NCBI GenBank assembly: GCA_031291415.1
Contig: JARLJB010000285.1
Location: 1-59,294, forward strand
Direction: 5' to 3'
Origin: Telmatospirillum sp.
Lineage (GTDB): Bacteria; Pseudomonadota; Alphaproteobacteria; Rhodospirillales; Magnetospirillaceae
Length of the DNA stretch: 59,294 nt
The translations under genes and the position numbers were made by a program. Shown one piece after another: positions 8,409 to 16,672 of this stretch. The notes beneath the pieces were generated by a model, which did no database searches, was not told the origin of the DNA, and saw only the letters and a list, made by a program, of their open reading frames with translations. The first letter of the stretch is position 1; every line of letters begins with the position of its first letter.

Positions 8409-8470
8409 AATTCTACCTCCCGATCCTGGGATATACCCGGATCCACCGTGTTCGGCAACGGAAACCGTCT

Positions 8471-8547
8471 TATTGTTGTTAAAAAACAAATTTGCCCTTC
8501 TGTTGTCAAAGTGTTTTTTATTGTTTAAAATACGCCTTAAGAACACA
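8471..8547. promoter_or_regulatory. Operator region 1, shared by dehydrogenase and GntR gene
   Basis: The divergent 175-base spacer is AT-rich amid GC-rich DNA. It holds TTGTTGTTAAAAAACA (8473-8488), then 22 bases, then GTGTTTTTTATTG (8511-8523), which is the same core inverted. The same pair with identical 22-base spacing recurs upstream of the L-fuconate dehydratase gene (9560-9610). A GAACACA (8541-8547) follows in both copies. The inferred binder is the double-wHTH GntR protein encoded at 8584. Confidence 0.65.
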
Positions 8548-8583
8548 CATCTGGCCCGTCCGATACCCCCGAAGAGATAGAGA

Positions 8584-9483
8584 ATGAAAACAAACACCAT
8601 TTTCAAGCGGGCCTACAATCTTTGCCTGCACATCATCGCCACCCACGCTATCGGAGATGATATCGGCCCGGAAACGGCACTGGCGGAGTCGCTGGATGTC
8701 AGCCGGACGACCATTCGCTCCATTCTCGACGCCTTGATGGAGATCGGAATCATTGCCGTCAATGGGCGGCAAAAGGTCATTCTGCGCCACCCGATCGATA
8801 ACGAATACTACCCCGACTTCGAGACGGAATCCGTCGGTGCGATGGTTGAAAAGAAGTTCATGGAATGGACGCTCCGTGGCGACTACAAGGCGGGTCAACA
8901 GATCAACGGCCTGGACCTTGCCAGGCAATTTGGCGTATCGCCATCGGCGATTCGGGAATATCTAAATAGATTCAGTCATTTCGGTCTATTGCAGAGGCGG
9001 CCGAATAGCAGCTGGGTCTTCCTTGGATTCAACCGGGACTTCGCTAAAGAGTTGTGCGAGGTTCGAGAGATGTTCGAATTACGATCAGCCCGGAAGTTCT
9101 GCGAGTTGCCGTCAGACAATCCTGCCTGGCGAAAGCTTGATCTTGTCGAAAGACAACACATCTCTCTTTTGTCGGAAATGGATCATCGTTATTCCGATTT
9201 TTCCGATCTTGATGAAAAATTTCATAGGCTTATTTATAGCGTTTCATACAATAGATTCATCGAAAACTTTCACACCACGATGAGTATTATATTTCACTAC
9301 CATTATCTCTGGAACAAGATCGACGAAAAGGAACGCAACATCGTCGCCATCCAAGAGCACCTTACTTATATCGCCGCGTTGCGCAGCGGCGATCAAGATG
9401 CCTGTCTGAACGCTGCCCGGGCTCATATGCGAAGCGTGCGGGCCACCATGTTGAATTCAATAGGCGCGAACGAAACCGTCTGA
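8584..9483 (+). CDS. GntR-family regulator with two winged-helix domains and an FCD-type effector domain
   Basis: 299 aa, longer than the usual 220-250 aa FadR-type regulator. Residues about 5-68 form one GntR winged helix (LAESLDVSRTTIRSILDALMEIGII, wing RQKVILR). Residues about 86-145 form a second (LDLARQFGVSPSAIREYLNRFSHFGLL, wing SSWVFLGF). The rest is an all-helical FCD-like domain (REMFELRSARKF, DLDEKFHRLIY, IQEHLTYIAALRSGD, ARAHMRS). It probably represses or activates the sugar-acid genes on both sides in response to the substrate or an intermediate. The second half has a lower GC content than its neighbours. Start ATG follows AGAGATAGAGA; spacing is acceptable. Confidence 0.85.
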   Translation: MKTNTIFKRAYNLCLHIIATHAIGDDIGPETALAESLDVSRTTIRSILDALMEIGIIAVNGRQKVILRHPIDNEYYPDFETESVGAMVEKKFMEWTLRGDYKAGQQINGLDLARQFGVSPSAIREYLNRFSHFGLLQRRPNSSWVFLGFNRDFAKELCEVREMFELRSARKFCELPSDNPAWRKLDLVERQHISLLSEMDHRYSDFSDLDEKFHRLIYSVSYNRFIENFHTTMSIIFHYHYLWNKIDEKERNIVAIQEHLTYIAALRSGDQDACLNAARAHMRSVRATMLNSIGANETV

Positions 9484-9559
9484 AATCGGCCACGTCAGAT
9501 TCGAGCCTAACCGTAGGGAATAGGCCATTCGATATGGATTCGTTCTTTTTGGACGGTTA

Positions 9560-9622
9560 TTGTCATTAAAAAACATATTGAGCCCCACAGTCTGTGTGTG
9601 TTTTTAATCACCTGAGAACACA
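9560..9622. promoter_or_regulatory. Operator region 2, upstream of L-fuconate dehydratase
   Basis: TTGTCATTAAAAAACA (9560-9575) differs from the first operator's left box at two of 16 positions. It is followed after exactly 22 bases by GTGTTTTTAATCA (9598-9610), then GAACACA (9616-9622). It lies in the 318-base gap between the regulator gene and the dehydratase gene; the rest of that gap shows a small palindrome at 9680 and no supported gene. Confidence 0.65.
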
Positions 9623-9679
9623 TAAAACAGATCGGTAGCCCAGGAGTGAACGCGGGATATCGGTAGCCGCATTGATGAG

Positions 9680-9697
9680 TTGGAAGATAACTTCCAA
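9680..9697. repeat. Perfect 7-bp inverted repeat in the fucD leader
   Basis: TTGGAAG-ATAA-CTTCCAA. It lies about 105 bases before the dehydratase start, in what is probably its 5' leader; it could be an operator for another factor or an RNA hairpin. Confidence 0.5.
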
Positions 9698-9801
9698 TCC
9701 CATCGTCCTTTCGGCCACCGACTGCACCCCAACGACCGTACGAGGCATGCTCTCATACCAGCCGGTTCAACCTCGGGGTTGCCTATCGCCGGGAGAACGA
9801 T

Positions 9802-11103
9802 ATGGCCACTACAATCACCAAGGTGAATGTCCGCGACATTCGCTTCCCAACCTCGCGCAGTCTCGACGGCTCGGACGCCATGAATGCGACGTCGGACTAT
9901 TCCGCCACCTACGTCACGCTCGAGACGGACTCGCCCCTTACCGGTCATGGCTTGACCTTCACCATCGGCCGCGGCAACGATCTCTGTGTCGAGGCCGTGA
10001 AATCCCTCGCAAAGCTGTTTGTAATCGGTCGGACGCTTGAAGACATCACGGCCAATTTCGGTGCCTACTGGCACGAGGTTGTCGCAGGCGACTGCCAATT
10101 GCGCTGGGTCGGACCGGAGAAAGGCGTCATTCATCTGGCGACCGCCGCCGTTATCAACGCCATTTGGGATCTCTGGGCGAAAAAGGAAGGCAAGCCGGTC
10201 TGGAAGCTGCTCGCCGACATGACACCCGAAGAGATCGTCCGTTGCGTCGATTTCACCTTCCTTACCGATGTTCTGACCCCGCAGGAGGCGATCGCCCTGC
10301 TCCGCCGCGTTGCCCCCGGCAAAGCGGCCCGCGAGAAGGAAATGCTGGAACAGGGGTTCCCCGGATACACCACGGCAGCCGGATGGCTTGGCTATTCCGA
10401 GGAAAAAATGCGCCGACTGGCCCGCGCCGCCGTCGCCGATGGCTGGACCCATCTGAAACAGAAGGTCGGCGCCGATATCGAGCAAGACATGCGGCGCGCC
10501 CGCATCCTGCGCGAAGAGCTCGGCTGGGACCGCAAACTGATGATGGACGCCAACCAGACCTGGGATGTCGACCAGGCTGTCGCCAATATGCGCAAGCTGG
10601 CCGAGTTCGATCCCTGGTGGATTGAGGAGCCGACCAGCCCCGACGATATCCTGGGCCATGCCGAAATTCGCCGCCGCATTCATCCAATCGGCGTGGCGAC
10701 CGGCGAACACGCCCACAACAGAGTGATGTTCAAACAGTTCTTCCAGGCCGGTTCCCTGGATTTCTGCCAGTTGGACCCGGCCCGTCTGGGCGGACTGAAT
10801 GAAGTGCTGGCGGTCGTTCTGATGGCCGCCAAGTTCGGCATTCCCGTCTGTCCGCATGGCGGTGGCGTCGGTCTTTGCCAGTATTCCCAGAACATCGTCC
10901 TGTTCGACTATATCGCGGTCTCGGCGTCGCTCGACAAACGTGTCCTCGAATATGTCGATCATCTGCACGAAAATTTCGTCGAACCGATCGTCATCAAGCG
11001 CGGCAGATATATGCCACCGAAACTTCCGGGATACAGCGTCACGATGAAGGAAGACTCGCTCGACCGCTTCGAATATCCGAACGGCAAAGAGTGGTCCAAC
11101 TAA
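9802..11103 (+). CDS. fucD: L-fuconate dehydratase (enolase superfamily)
   Basis: 433 aa. It dehydrates L-fuconate to 2-keto-3-deoxy-L-fuconate, and characterised relatives also accept several related sugar acids. The N-terminal specificity segment FPTSRSLDGSDAMN and the barrel match the Xanthomonas L-fuconate dehydratase / human ENOSF1 family along the whole length. Catalytic residues are present: KxK at Lys219/Lys221 (HLKQKVG), metal ligands Asp249 (MDANQTWD), Glu275 (WIEEP) and Glu302 (TGEH), and the general-acid/base His352 (CPHGGG). GGGAGA sits 6 bases before the ATG. An MFS transporter follows on the same strand. Confidence 0.9.
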   Translation: MATTITKVNVRDIRFPTSRSLDGSDAMNATSDYSATYVTLETDSPLTGHGLTFTIGRGNDLCVEAVKSLAKLFVIGRTLEDITANFGAYWHEVVAGDCQLRWVGPEKGVIHLATAAVINAIWDLWAKKEGKPVWKLLADMTPEEIVRCVDFTFLTDVLTPQEAIALLRRVAPGKAAREKEMLEQGFPGYTTAAGWLGYSEEKMRRLARAAVADGWTHLKQKVGADIEQDMRRARILREELGWDRKLMMDANQTWDVDQAVANMRKLAEFDPWWIEEPTSPDDILGHAEIRRRIHPIGVATGEHAHNRVMFKQFFQAGSLDFCQLDPARLGGLNEVLAVVLMAAKFGIPVCPHGGGVGLCQYSQNIVLFDYIAVSASLDKRVLEYVDHLHENFVEPIVIKRGRYMPPKLPGYSVTMKEDSLDRFEYPNGKEWSN

Positions 11104-11138
11104 CAGCCTGAAAATATCTAATCGATGGCATCGGAAAA

Positions 11139-11161
11139 CCGCCAGGTCTTTGACTTGGCGG
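11139..11161 (+). other. Intercistronic stem-loop between fucD and the MFS gene
   Basis: CCGCCAGGTC and GACTTGGCGG pair around TTT with one G-T pair. There is no T-run, so it is more likely an RNA stability or attenuation element than a full terminator. Confidence 0.4.
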
Positions 11162-11183
11162 GGACGCCAATACGGAGGAAATA

Positions 11184-12512
11184 ATGACGACCCAGAATTT
11201 GGAGCAGTCCGAAGCTCTTGCCAGCGCCATAAAAAAAGCAGCGATCCGGTTGCTTCCTTTCTTAGCTCTGATGTATGCCCTGTCTTTCGTTGATCGTGCC
11301 AATGTCGGCTTTGCCAAGATTGCCTATCAGGCCGATACCGGAATCGGCAACGCCGCCTACGCCTTCGGCGCCGGTGTCTTCTTTGTCGGTTACGCGATTT
11401 TCGAAGTCCCCAGCAATCTCATCCTCCACAAGATCGGTGCGAAAATCTGGATGAGCCGCATCATGGTGACCTGGGGCATTGTCTCGGCCAGCATGATTTT
11501 TGCGACGACAGAAACCTCGTTCTACACGATCCGCTTCTTGCTGGGCGCCTCCGAGGCGGGCTTCTTCCCCGGCGTCATTCTGTTCATGACTTACTGGTTC
11601 CCCGCCAAGCAGCGGGCCCGGGCGCTGGGACTGTTCTATTTCGGCGTGCCTCTGGCGATGCTGTTCGGCAGCCCCCTCTCGGGATACCTGCTCGACATGC
11701 ACTCCATGTTCGGCCTGACCAATTGGCAATGGATGTTCACGGTCGAAGGCCTGTCCGCCTCCATCGTCGGCGTGATCGCCTTCTTCTACCTGGACAGCCG
11801 TCCTCGTAACGCCAAATGGCTGACGCCCGAGGAAAAGACCGCCCTCATCACGGTGGTCGAAGCCGAAGACGCCGCCAAGCAACACACCGCCCCCAACTCG
11901 GTGTTCGGCGTACTGAAGAGTGGCCGGGTGCTGATGTTCATCATCATCTATTTCTGCATCCAGATCGGCAACGCTCCGCTGGCCTTCTATCTGCCGTCGA
12001 AACTGGCCTCGACCATGGGTGGGCAGGTCAATTTCACCGTCGGTCTGTTGCTGTCGATTCCATGGCTCTGCACCATCATCGCCATGCGTGTGGCGACGAA
12101 ATTCGCCGATAGCCATGACAATCACCGGCTTGTCGCCACCAGCATGCTGGCAGCCGGCATCATCGCTTTCGCCAGCCTGTCGGTCATTACGACACCCGTT
12201 CTGACCCTGATCGCCTTCTGTATCGCCATTCCCGGTCTGGTCGCCTGCCAGCCGGTCTTCTGGAGCCTTCCGACGCGTTACCTCGGCGGCACCGGGGCGG
12301 CCAGCGGCATCGCCTTCATCGTGGCAATCGGTAATCTGGGCGGTTTCGTCTCACCCCAGATCAAAGCCTATGCCGACAACCTGGCCGGCAACACCAACAC
12401 CGGCTTCCTGGTCGTCGCCATCTTGTGTTTCATGAGCGTGTTGCTGCTCTGCACACTGCGCAGTCAGCCGACAGTCCCGCCTTTGGCACCCGACGCCAAA
12501 CCGGCCGAATGA
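11184..12512 (+). CDS. MFS transporter, anion:cation symporter (ACS) type, probable sugar-acid importer
   Basis: 442 aa with about 12 hydrophobic helices. The first-helix region LALMYALSFVDRANVGFAK and the GxxxVPSNLIL and GASEAGFFPGV segments are typical of the ACS family that imports tartrate, glucarate, galactonate and similar carboxylates with protons. GGAGGAAATA directly precedes the ATG. It sits between fucD and an Ldh2-type dehydrogenase, so the substrate is probably L-fuconate or a related sugar acid (inference from context). A strong terminator follows at 12557. Confidence 0.88.
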   Translation: MTTQNLEQSEALASAIKKAAIRLLPFLALMYALSFVDRANVGFAKIAYQADTGIGNAAYAFGAGVFFVGYAIFEVPSNLILHKIGAKIWMSRIMVTWGIVSASMIFATTETSFYTIRFLLGASEAGFFPGVILFMTYWFPAKQRARALGLFYFGVPLAMLFGSPLSGYLLDMHSMFGLTNWQWMFTVEGLSASIVGVIAFFYLDSRPRNAKWLTPEEKTALITVVEAEDAAKQHTAPNSVFGVLKSGRVLMFIIIYFCIQIGNAPLAFYLPSKLASTMGGQVNFTVGLLLSIPWLCTIIAMRVATKFADSHDNHRLVATSMLAAGIIAFASLSVITTPVLTLIAFCIAIPGLVACQPVFWSLPTRYLGGTGAASGIAFIVAIGNLGGFVSPQIKAYADNLAGNTNTGFLVVAILCFMSVLLLCTLRSQPTVPPLAPDAKPAE

Positions 12513-12556
12513 CCCACCGGCTTTGACCACCGCCGTAAGGCGAACGCGTTCACTTG

Positions 12557-12594
12557 CAAGGCGGCCCTGGTGGCCGCCTTGTTCTTTATTTTTC
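12557..12594 (+). terminator. Rho-independent terminator after the MFS gene
   Basis: A perfect 10-bp stem CAAGGCGGCC / GGCCGCCTTG with loop CTGGT is followed by TTCTTTATTTTT. It ends the fucD-MFS transcript, so the next gene probably needs its own promoter. Confidence 0.88.
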
Positions 12595-12680
12595 CCACCG
12601 CCGGATGTAACGATCTGTCTGCCGAGCCCGATAAGGGATCGCGGTGACTTCGATCAGACGCCAACTCCAAGGATGCATCG

Positions 12681-13751
12681 ATGACAGGACAGGACACAGC
12701 GAAACGCTATGACATCGAGGACGTGAAAACCTTCGCGACAGCGCTGTTCAAACGTGCCGGGCTCGACGATGGCAAAGCCGACGCCGTTGCCAGAATTCTT
12801 CTCGAGGCCGATTTGATGGGCCACGCCACCCATGGCCTGGCGCTGGCGCCCTGGTATCTCGATGAGGCCGTGTCCGGGAGTATGAGCCACACAGGCGAAC
12901 CCGACGTCGTCTCCGATCGCGGGGCATGCGTCACCTGGAAGGGGAAAGGTCTGCCGGGGGCGTGGTTGACCGAGAAGGCCATGATCCTCGCGGTCGAACG
13001 GGCAGCGACCTACGGGACCGTAACTGTCGCCATCTCCAACAGTCACCACATCGGCGCCCTGGCGGCCTATCTTCCACGGGCGACGGAACGGGGCTACATG
13101 GCCCTCCTTGCCTGTTCAACGGCCTCCGCCGCCGGCGTCGCGCCGTTCGGCGGACGCAAGGCCATATTCACGCCCAATCCGATGGCCGCCGGAATACCGA
13201 CCGACGGCGCCCCCATCCTGCTCGATATCAGCGCGTCGATCACCACACTCAACCGGGCCAAACAGATGGCCAGCGAGGGACGGCACTTTCCGCATCCGTG
13301 GGTCCTCGATGCCGATGGCATGCCGACCGACGATCCTGCCGCCGTCATCAGCCAGGGAGGCACGCTGCTGCCGGTCGGCGGGCTCGACCATGGGCACAAG
13401 GGATATAGCTGGGCTCTTCTCGTCGAGGCTCTGACCCAAGGACTGGCGGGTTTTGGACGCAGCGACCATCCAACGGGTCAAAGTCTGTCGGTCTTCCTGC
13501 AGATCATCGATCCTTCGGCCTTCGGCGGCGCCAGCGCCTTCACCCGTCAAACCTCATGGCTGACCGAAGCCTGTGCCAGTTGCCCGCCACGCCCCGGCGT
13601 CGATCGCGTCAGGATTCCTGGTGAGCAGGCGCTCGTTCGGCGGCGCGAAGCCATCCTGCACGGCGTGCCTTTGTCGAGCCAGATCATCGAAGGGTTACGG
13701 CCGTGGGCCGAACGGTCGCATCTGGCGATGCCACTGCAAAAGCCGGCGTGA
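12681..13751 (+). CDS. Ldh2/malate-lactate dehydrogenase-family NAD(P)-dependent oxidoreductase
   Basis: 356 aa, of the type-2 malate/L-lactate dehydrogenase family (relatives: YlbC, YiaK, AllD, DpkA), which lack a classical Rossmann fold and reduce or oxidise 2-oxo/2-hydroxy acids. The family motif appears as LMGHATHGLAL, and SNSHHIGALAAY carries the expected catalytic histidine region; PNPMAAGIPT and GGLDHGHKGYSWALL are also typical. AAGGA precedes the ATG. It comes after a strong terminator but lies in the sugar-acid island, suggesting handling of the keto acid formed by dehydration or cleavage. Exact substrate not determinable. Confidence 0.8.
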   Translation: MTGQDTAKRYDIEDVKTFATALFKRAGLDDGKADAVARILLEADLMGHATHGLALAPWYLDEAVSGSMSHTGEPDVVSDRGACVTWKGKGLPGAWLTEKAMILAVERAATYGTVTVAISNSHHIGALAAYLPRATERGYMALLACSTASAAGVAPFGGRKAIFTPNPMAAGIPTDGAPILLDISASITTLNRAKQMASEGRHFPHPWVLDADGMPTDDPAAVISQGGTLLPVGGLDHGHKGYSWALLVEALTQGLAGFGRSDHPTGQSLSVFLQIIDPSAFGGASAFTRQTSWLTEACASCPPRPGVDRVRIPGEQALVRRREAILHGVPLSSQIIEGLRPWAERSHLAMPLQKPA

Positions 13752-13795
13752 GTCGACGTCACCGTCTCACGCTTTGAAAGCAATGGGCGCCGGTA

Positions 13796-14398
13796 TCACG
13801 AACCGCCGTCGATGAACTTGCGGACGGCTGCGGTGTTCCAGCTTTTGGCCATGTCGAGCAGGACGTCGTCCTTGGTGATCTCGTTGGCCTCGACCTGCAG
13901 AAGCACGCGCTCACCGACGACGATCATCACTTCACCGGAACGAGCTGCCGGGTCGAAGCGCAGCAACGCTTCGTCCGCGCCAAGCTTGAGGCGGGCCCAG
14001 CCCGGACGCGCGGTCTGGGAGGCTCCTTGGATCATCGACGCCGATGCCCCGACAGTCGGATTGTCGACGACCAACGAAACGTTGAGCGTCGCATCTCCTT
14101 TGCTAAAGGCCTGCGTGACGCCCAAGCCGCCCCCGGCACCGTCGAGACTCTGCGCTTCCGGATTGCCGGAATCCCAGCCGCGCGGTGCAGACGGCATCAA
14201 TTTGGCGAATTGATTCGTCAGGCGTTGGCTCAATTGACCGACGGCGCCCTGCAGGGCGACCAGCGCCCGCAGTTGATCCCCTTTGGCGTAACTGGCACGC
14301 GCCGCGTCGACCTGATTTGTCACCTCGTCGGCGAGCAACTCCGCGGCCGGCGCCAGAGCCAAAAGCAGCCCGAGAGACAGAACCGAGAAACGTCTCAC
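13796..14398 (-). CDS. Secreted protein of unknown function
   Basis: 200 aa with a clear Sec signal peptide (MRRFSVLSLGLLLALAPAA, likely cleaved near ELLADE). The mature part starts with a helix containing YAKGDQLRALVALQGAVGQL, then a beta-rich region including ATLNVSLVV and GEVMIVVGERVLLQVEAN. No catalytic motif is recognised. It is convergent with the Ldh2-type gene (stops 44 bases apart). It looks like a conserved periplasmic protein; no function is assigned. Confidence 0.7.
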   Translation of the reverse strand: MRRFSVLSLGLLLALAPAAELLADEVTNQVDAARASYAKGDQLRALVALQGAVGQLSQRLTNQFAKLMPSAPRGWDSGNPEAQSLDGAGGGLGVTQAFSKGDATLNVSLVVDNPTVGASASMIQGASQTARPGWARLKLGADEALLRFDPAARSGEVMIVVGERVLLQVEANEITKDDVLLDMAKSWNTAAVRKFIDGGS

Positions 14399-14504
14399 TA
14401 CTCACCTCACAGAAACATCAGAGCGTGCCGGTGAGTCTAGCAGAGCGCCAGAATCCCTTACAACCCAAGCCTCTCGGCAACCGGAGACCATATGGACATG
14501 ACAA

Positions 14505-14541
14505 AAGCAAAGGACCGCATTCGCCATGCGGCCCTTTGCTT
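14505..14541 (-). terminator. Terminator downstream of rpmJ
   Basis: AAGCAAAGGACCGCAT pairs with ATGCGGCCCTTTGCTT (one mismatch) around a 5-base loop. Read on the minus strand the stem ends in TTTT, placing it as the terminator of rpmJ. Confidence 0.65.
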
Positions 14542-14597
14542 AAAAGTCATGCCAGAAAGGCGAGGGTCGCGCCCGAAGGCGCGAAACCCTAAGATCC

Positions 14598-14723
14598 TCA
14601 GCCCTGGCGGGCTTTGAAGCGCGGGTTCGTCTTGTTGATCACATAGACGCGGCCCTTCCGACGGACCACCCGGCAGTTCTTGTCGCGCAGCTTGGCCGAC
14701 TTCAGGGAGTTGCGAACTTTCAT
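14598..14723 (-). CDS. rpmJ: 50S ribosomal protein L36
   Basis: 41 aa reading [20 protein letters not shown] at the start and [11 protein letters not shown] at the end, the longer alphaproteobacterial form of L36. It has a single cysteine, so it is a zinc-free type. AAGGAACTAGGG lies before the ATG. It is separate from the ribosomal supercluster, about 30 kb away, and is monocistronic with its own terminator. Too short for usual ORF size limits but unambiguous. Confidence 0.96.
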   Translation of the reverse strand: MKVRNSLKSAKLRDKNCRVVRRKGRVYVINKTNPRFKARQG

Positions 14724-14915
14724 TGCCCTAGTTCCTTAAGAGTCTATGGGAGGGGCGCGCCAACCCGCTGAAGAATTGCGCGGCGCCGTTCCTGAGGCGG
14801 CGAACATACGTAACGCCCCCCATCCTGTCAACGGCCCATTCGGGTCATTTCGATCGGCTCGATGCATTTTTTTTGCCATCGCCGCCGAAGCGCCCGCGTC
14901 CTCAATGAAACAGAC

Positions 14916-15233
14916 CTACCGGTCGCTGCGGAATGGCCCCGTGCTTTCCAATAGGCCGCGATTAGGCGCCAGGGAATCATTGCCAAAGCCGCCTCCGAAG
15001 CCGGAGCGCCTTTGCATGCCGACAGACACTGACGTCTTGTCACCAAACCGAAAGGTCTTACGCGTCCCATCAGAGCTGCTTTCCACTTCACTCTTGCCGC
15101 TTGACCCGGTTAGCCGCTGAGCTGCGTCGATCCTGGCCTGATCATCGGTAACCGTGTTGAAAGCCATGGCATGCCCGGCCATCAACCAGAACAGCGGCAA
15201 CGCAACGGCACATGTTCGAACGATGAGGTTCAT
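14916..15233 (-). CDS. Small secreted protein of unknown function
   Basis: 105 aa. The start ATG 15233 follows GGAGGATCTCCC; the frame stays open upstream but lacks support. A signal peptide MNLIVRTCAVALPLFWLMAG ends near AMA-FN. The mature part has DDQARIDAAQRLTGSSGKSE and a Gly/Arg/Phe-rich segment MQRRSGFGGGFG. No family recognised. It lies between rpmJ and the VirB6-like genes on the same strand. Confidence 0.6.
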   Translation of the reverse strand: MNLIVRTCAVALPLFWLMAGHAMAFNTVTDDQARIDAAQRLTGSSGKSEVESSSDGTRKTFRFGDKTSVSVGMQRRSGFGGGFGNDSLAPNRGLLESTGPFRSDR

Positions 15234-15364
15234 CGGGAGATCCTCCAACCGGTGAGCGAGGCTACACCTTATTCTGTCGACCGGGCAACAACTGGAGAAA
15301 AGCTGGCAACCGGCGGGACCGTCCATCGGGCTTGGCCCAGAAGACGTTTGGTCGGGAAATGGCA

Positions 15365-16669
15365 TCAGATCTTGGCGCGACCGCTGACTTTCGCAGCCAG
15401 AGTTGCGCCATCACCGGCCGGAAGCGCCGACCGTGTCCGGTGCGATGCGTCCGACGTTATTTTCGCCGACCAGACGGCGGCGTGCCGACTGACCCGATAG
15501 ACAAGCTTGCCGCCAAGCCACGTCGCCACGCCGGCCAGCGCGGCAGCAGCGCTGGTGGCACCGCCGGATTCGCCGGCAGGCTCCCCGACGAGATCCCCCG
15601 CCATGGACGCCGCGCCGCGCACCATGAAAATGGCCAGGATTCCGCCCGCCAGGATCGCCCAGTAGGCGCGATCGGCAATGGTCAGTTTGATGGTTCCCGC
15701 TTGCAACCCGGCAATCAGAGCGGCGCCGTCGACGATGGGAGTTCCGTCCGATGTCACAAGACCGCCAAAGATATGGGTCAGCGTCGCCGTGGCGATACCG
15801 GCGGCGATCGCTGCAAAAACCATCGTCAAGGACGACCGGGCAAGCCCCCACAAGGCTTTTTGCGCGATATGGCGAACCGATGACAGCAGTCCCGCCGCCA
15901 CCATGACCGGGGCAAGAACGGCAATGATCGCCACCCGCAAGATGGCATCGATGAAGAACACGGGAAACAGCAGAAAGCCAAAGGCATAGACCAGGGCCAA
16001 AAGGACGCCGGAAATCAACTGCAGGAGCCGTCCTTGCCACGACCAGAATTTGAGAAGATCAAGCCAACTGTGCCAACTGGCGCCGGAGACGAGGGCAGCC
16101 CCCGTCAAGACGCCCCGCGTGAACAGGTCCTGAATCGCCGAAAGAGAACAGCGCATTCCAGCCAGGGCGATCTTCGTGTCCTGGACGGCGCCGGCCGGAG
16201 AGACGACAGGGCAGGCACTGGAAAGCTCCTGCGACAGCAAAAGCGACGCAAAGCCGGTCCCTATCGACAAAATGGGCGTGAACACGAAATCCCAAACCGC
16301 CTGTCCATTCTGCAAGACCGCCAAAACAACAGCGAAGCCGAGAAGTTTCCGGGCAATTTGATTACCGAACCGTGCGGAGGCCGACGCCGGACCAAATGGC
16401 AGAAGCATGCGGCCGGCCTGCCACAGAAGCCAGATGCCGACCAACAGACCGAGCAACGAGGACAACCCGTCGGCCACGTTTCCAAACAGCTGTTGAGCGA
16501 TGTCCTGCCCGATGCCGCCAACCTGCTCCAAGGTGTCGCAGGCCCAGCAGCCCCCGGTCAGTTGGTCGTGAAGGTCCTGAACGCTGAGGGCTGTGGCCGG
16601 CCGGCAGGCCCGCAGCAGAACCATGCCGCCAACAACGAACAGAACAGGCCAGCGCCACCAACCGGACAT
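15365..16669 (-). CDS. VirB6/TrbL-like polytopic membrane protein, copy 2
   Basis: 434 aa. A signal-like N terminus is followed by GGCWACDTLEQVGG, then several hydrophobic helices: LLGLLVGIWLLWQAGRMLLP, KLLGFAVVLAVLQ, a long central block with FPVFFIDAILRVAIIAVLAP and HIAQKALWGLARSSLTMVF, and AILAGGILAIFMVRG near the end, then an Ala/Gly-rich cytoplasmic tail. This order matches the VirB6/TrbL family, the inner-membrane channel component of type IV secretion. It starts 3 bases after the stop of a clearly paralogous gene, so the pair arose by tandem duplication. No ATPase or coupling protein is near. Confidence 0.7.
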   Translation of the reverse strand: MSGWWRWPVLFVVGGMVLLRACRPATALSVQDLHDQLTGGCWACDTLEQVGGIGQDIAQQLFGNVADGLSSLLGLLVGIWLLWQAGRMLLPFGPASASARFGNQIARKLLGFAVVLAVLQNGQAVWDFVFTPILSIGTGFASLLLSQELSSACPVVSPAGAVQDTKIALAGMRCSLSAIQDLFTRGVLTGAALVSGASWHSWLDLLKFWSWQGRLLQLISGVLLALVYAFGFLLFPVFFIDAILRVAIIAVLAPVMVAAGLLSSVRHIAQKALWGLARSSLTMVFAAIAAGIATATLTHIFGGLVTSDGTPIVDGAALIAGLQAGTIKLTIADRAYWAILAGGILAIFMVRGAASMAGDLVGEPAGESGGATSAAAALAGVATWLGGKLVYRVSRHAAVWSAKITSDASHRTRSALPAGDGATLAAKVSGRAKI

Positions 16670-16672
16670 CGG

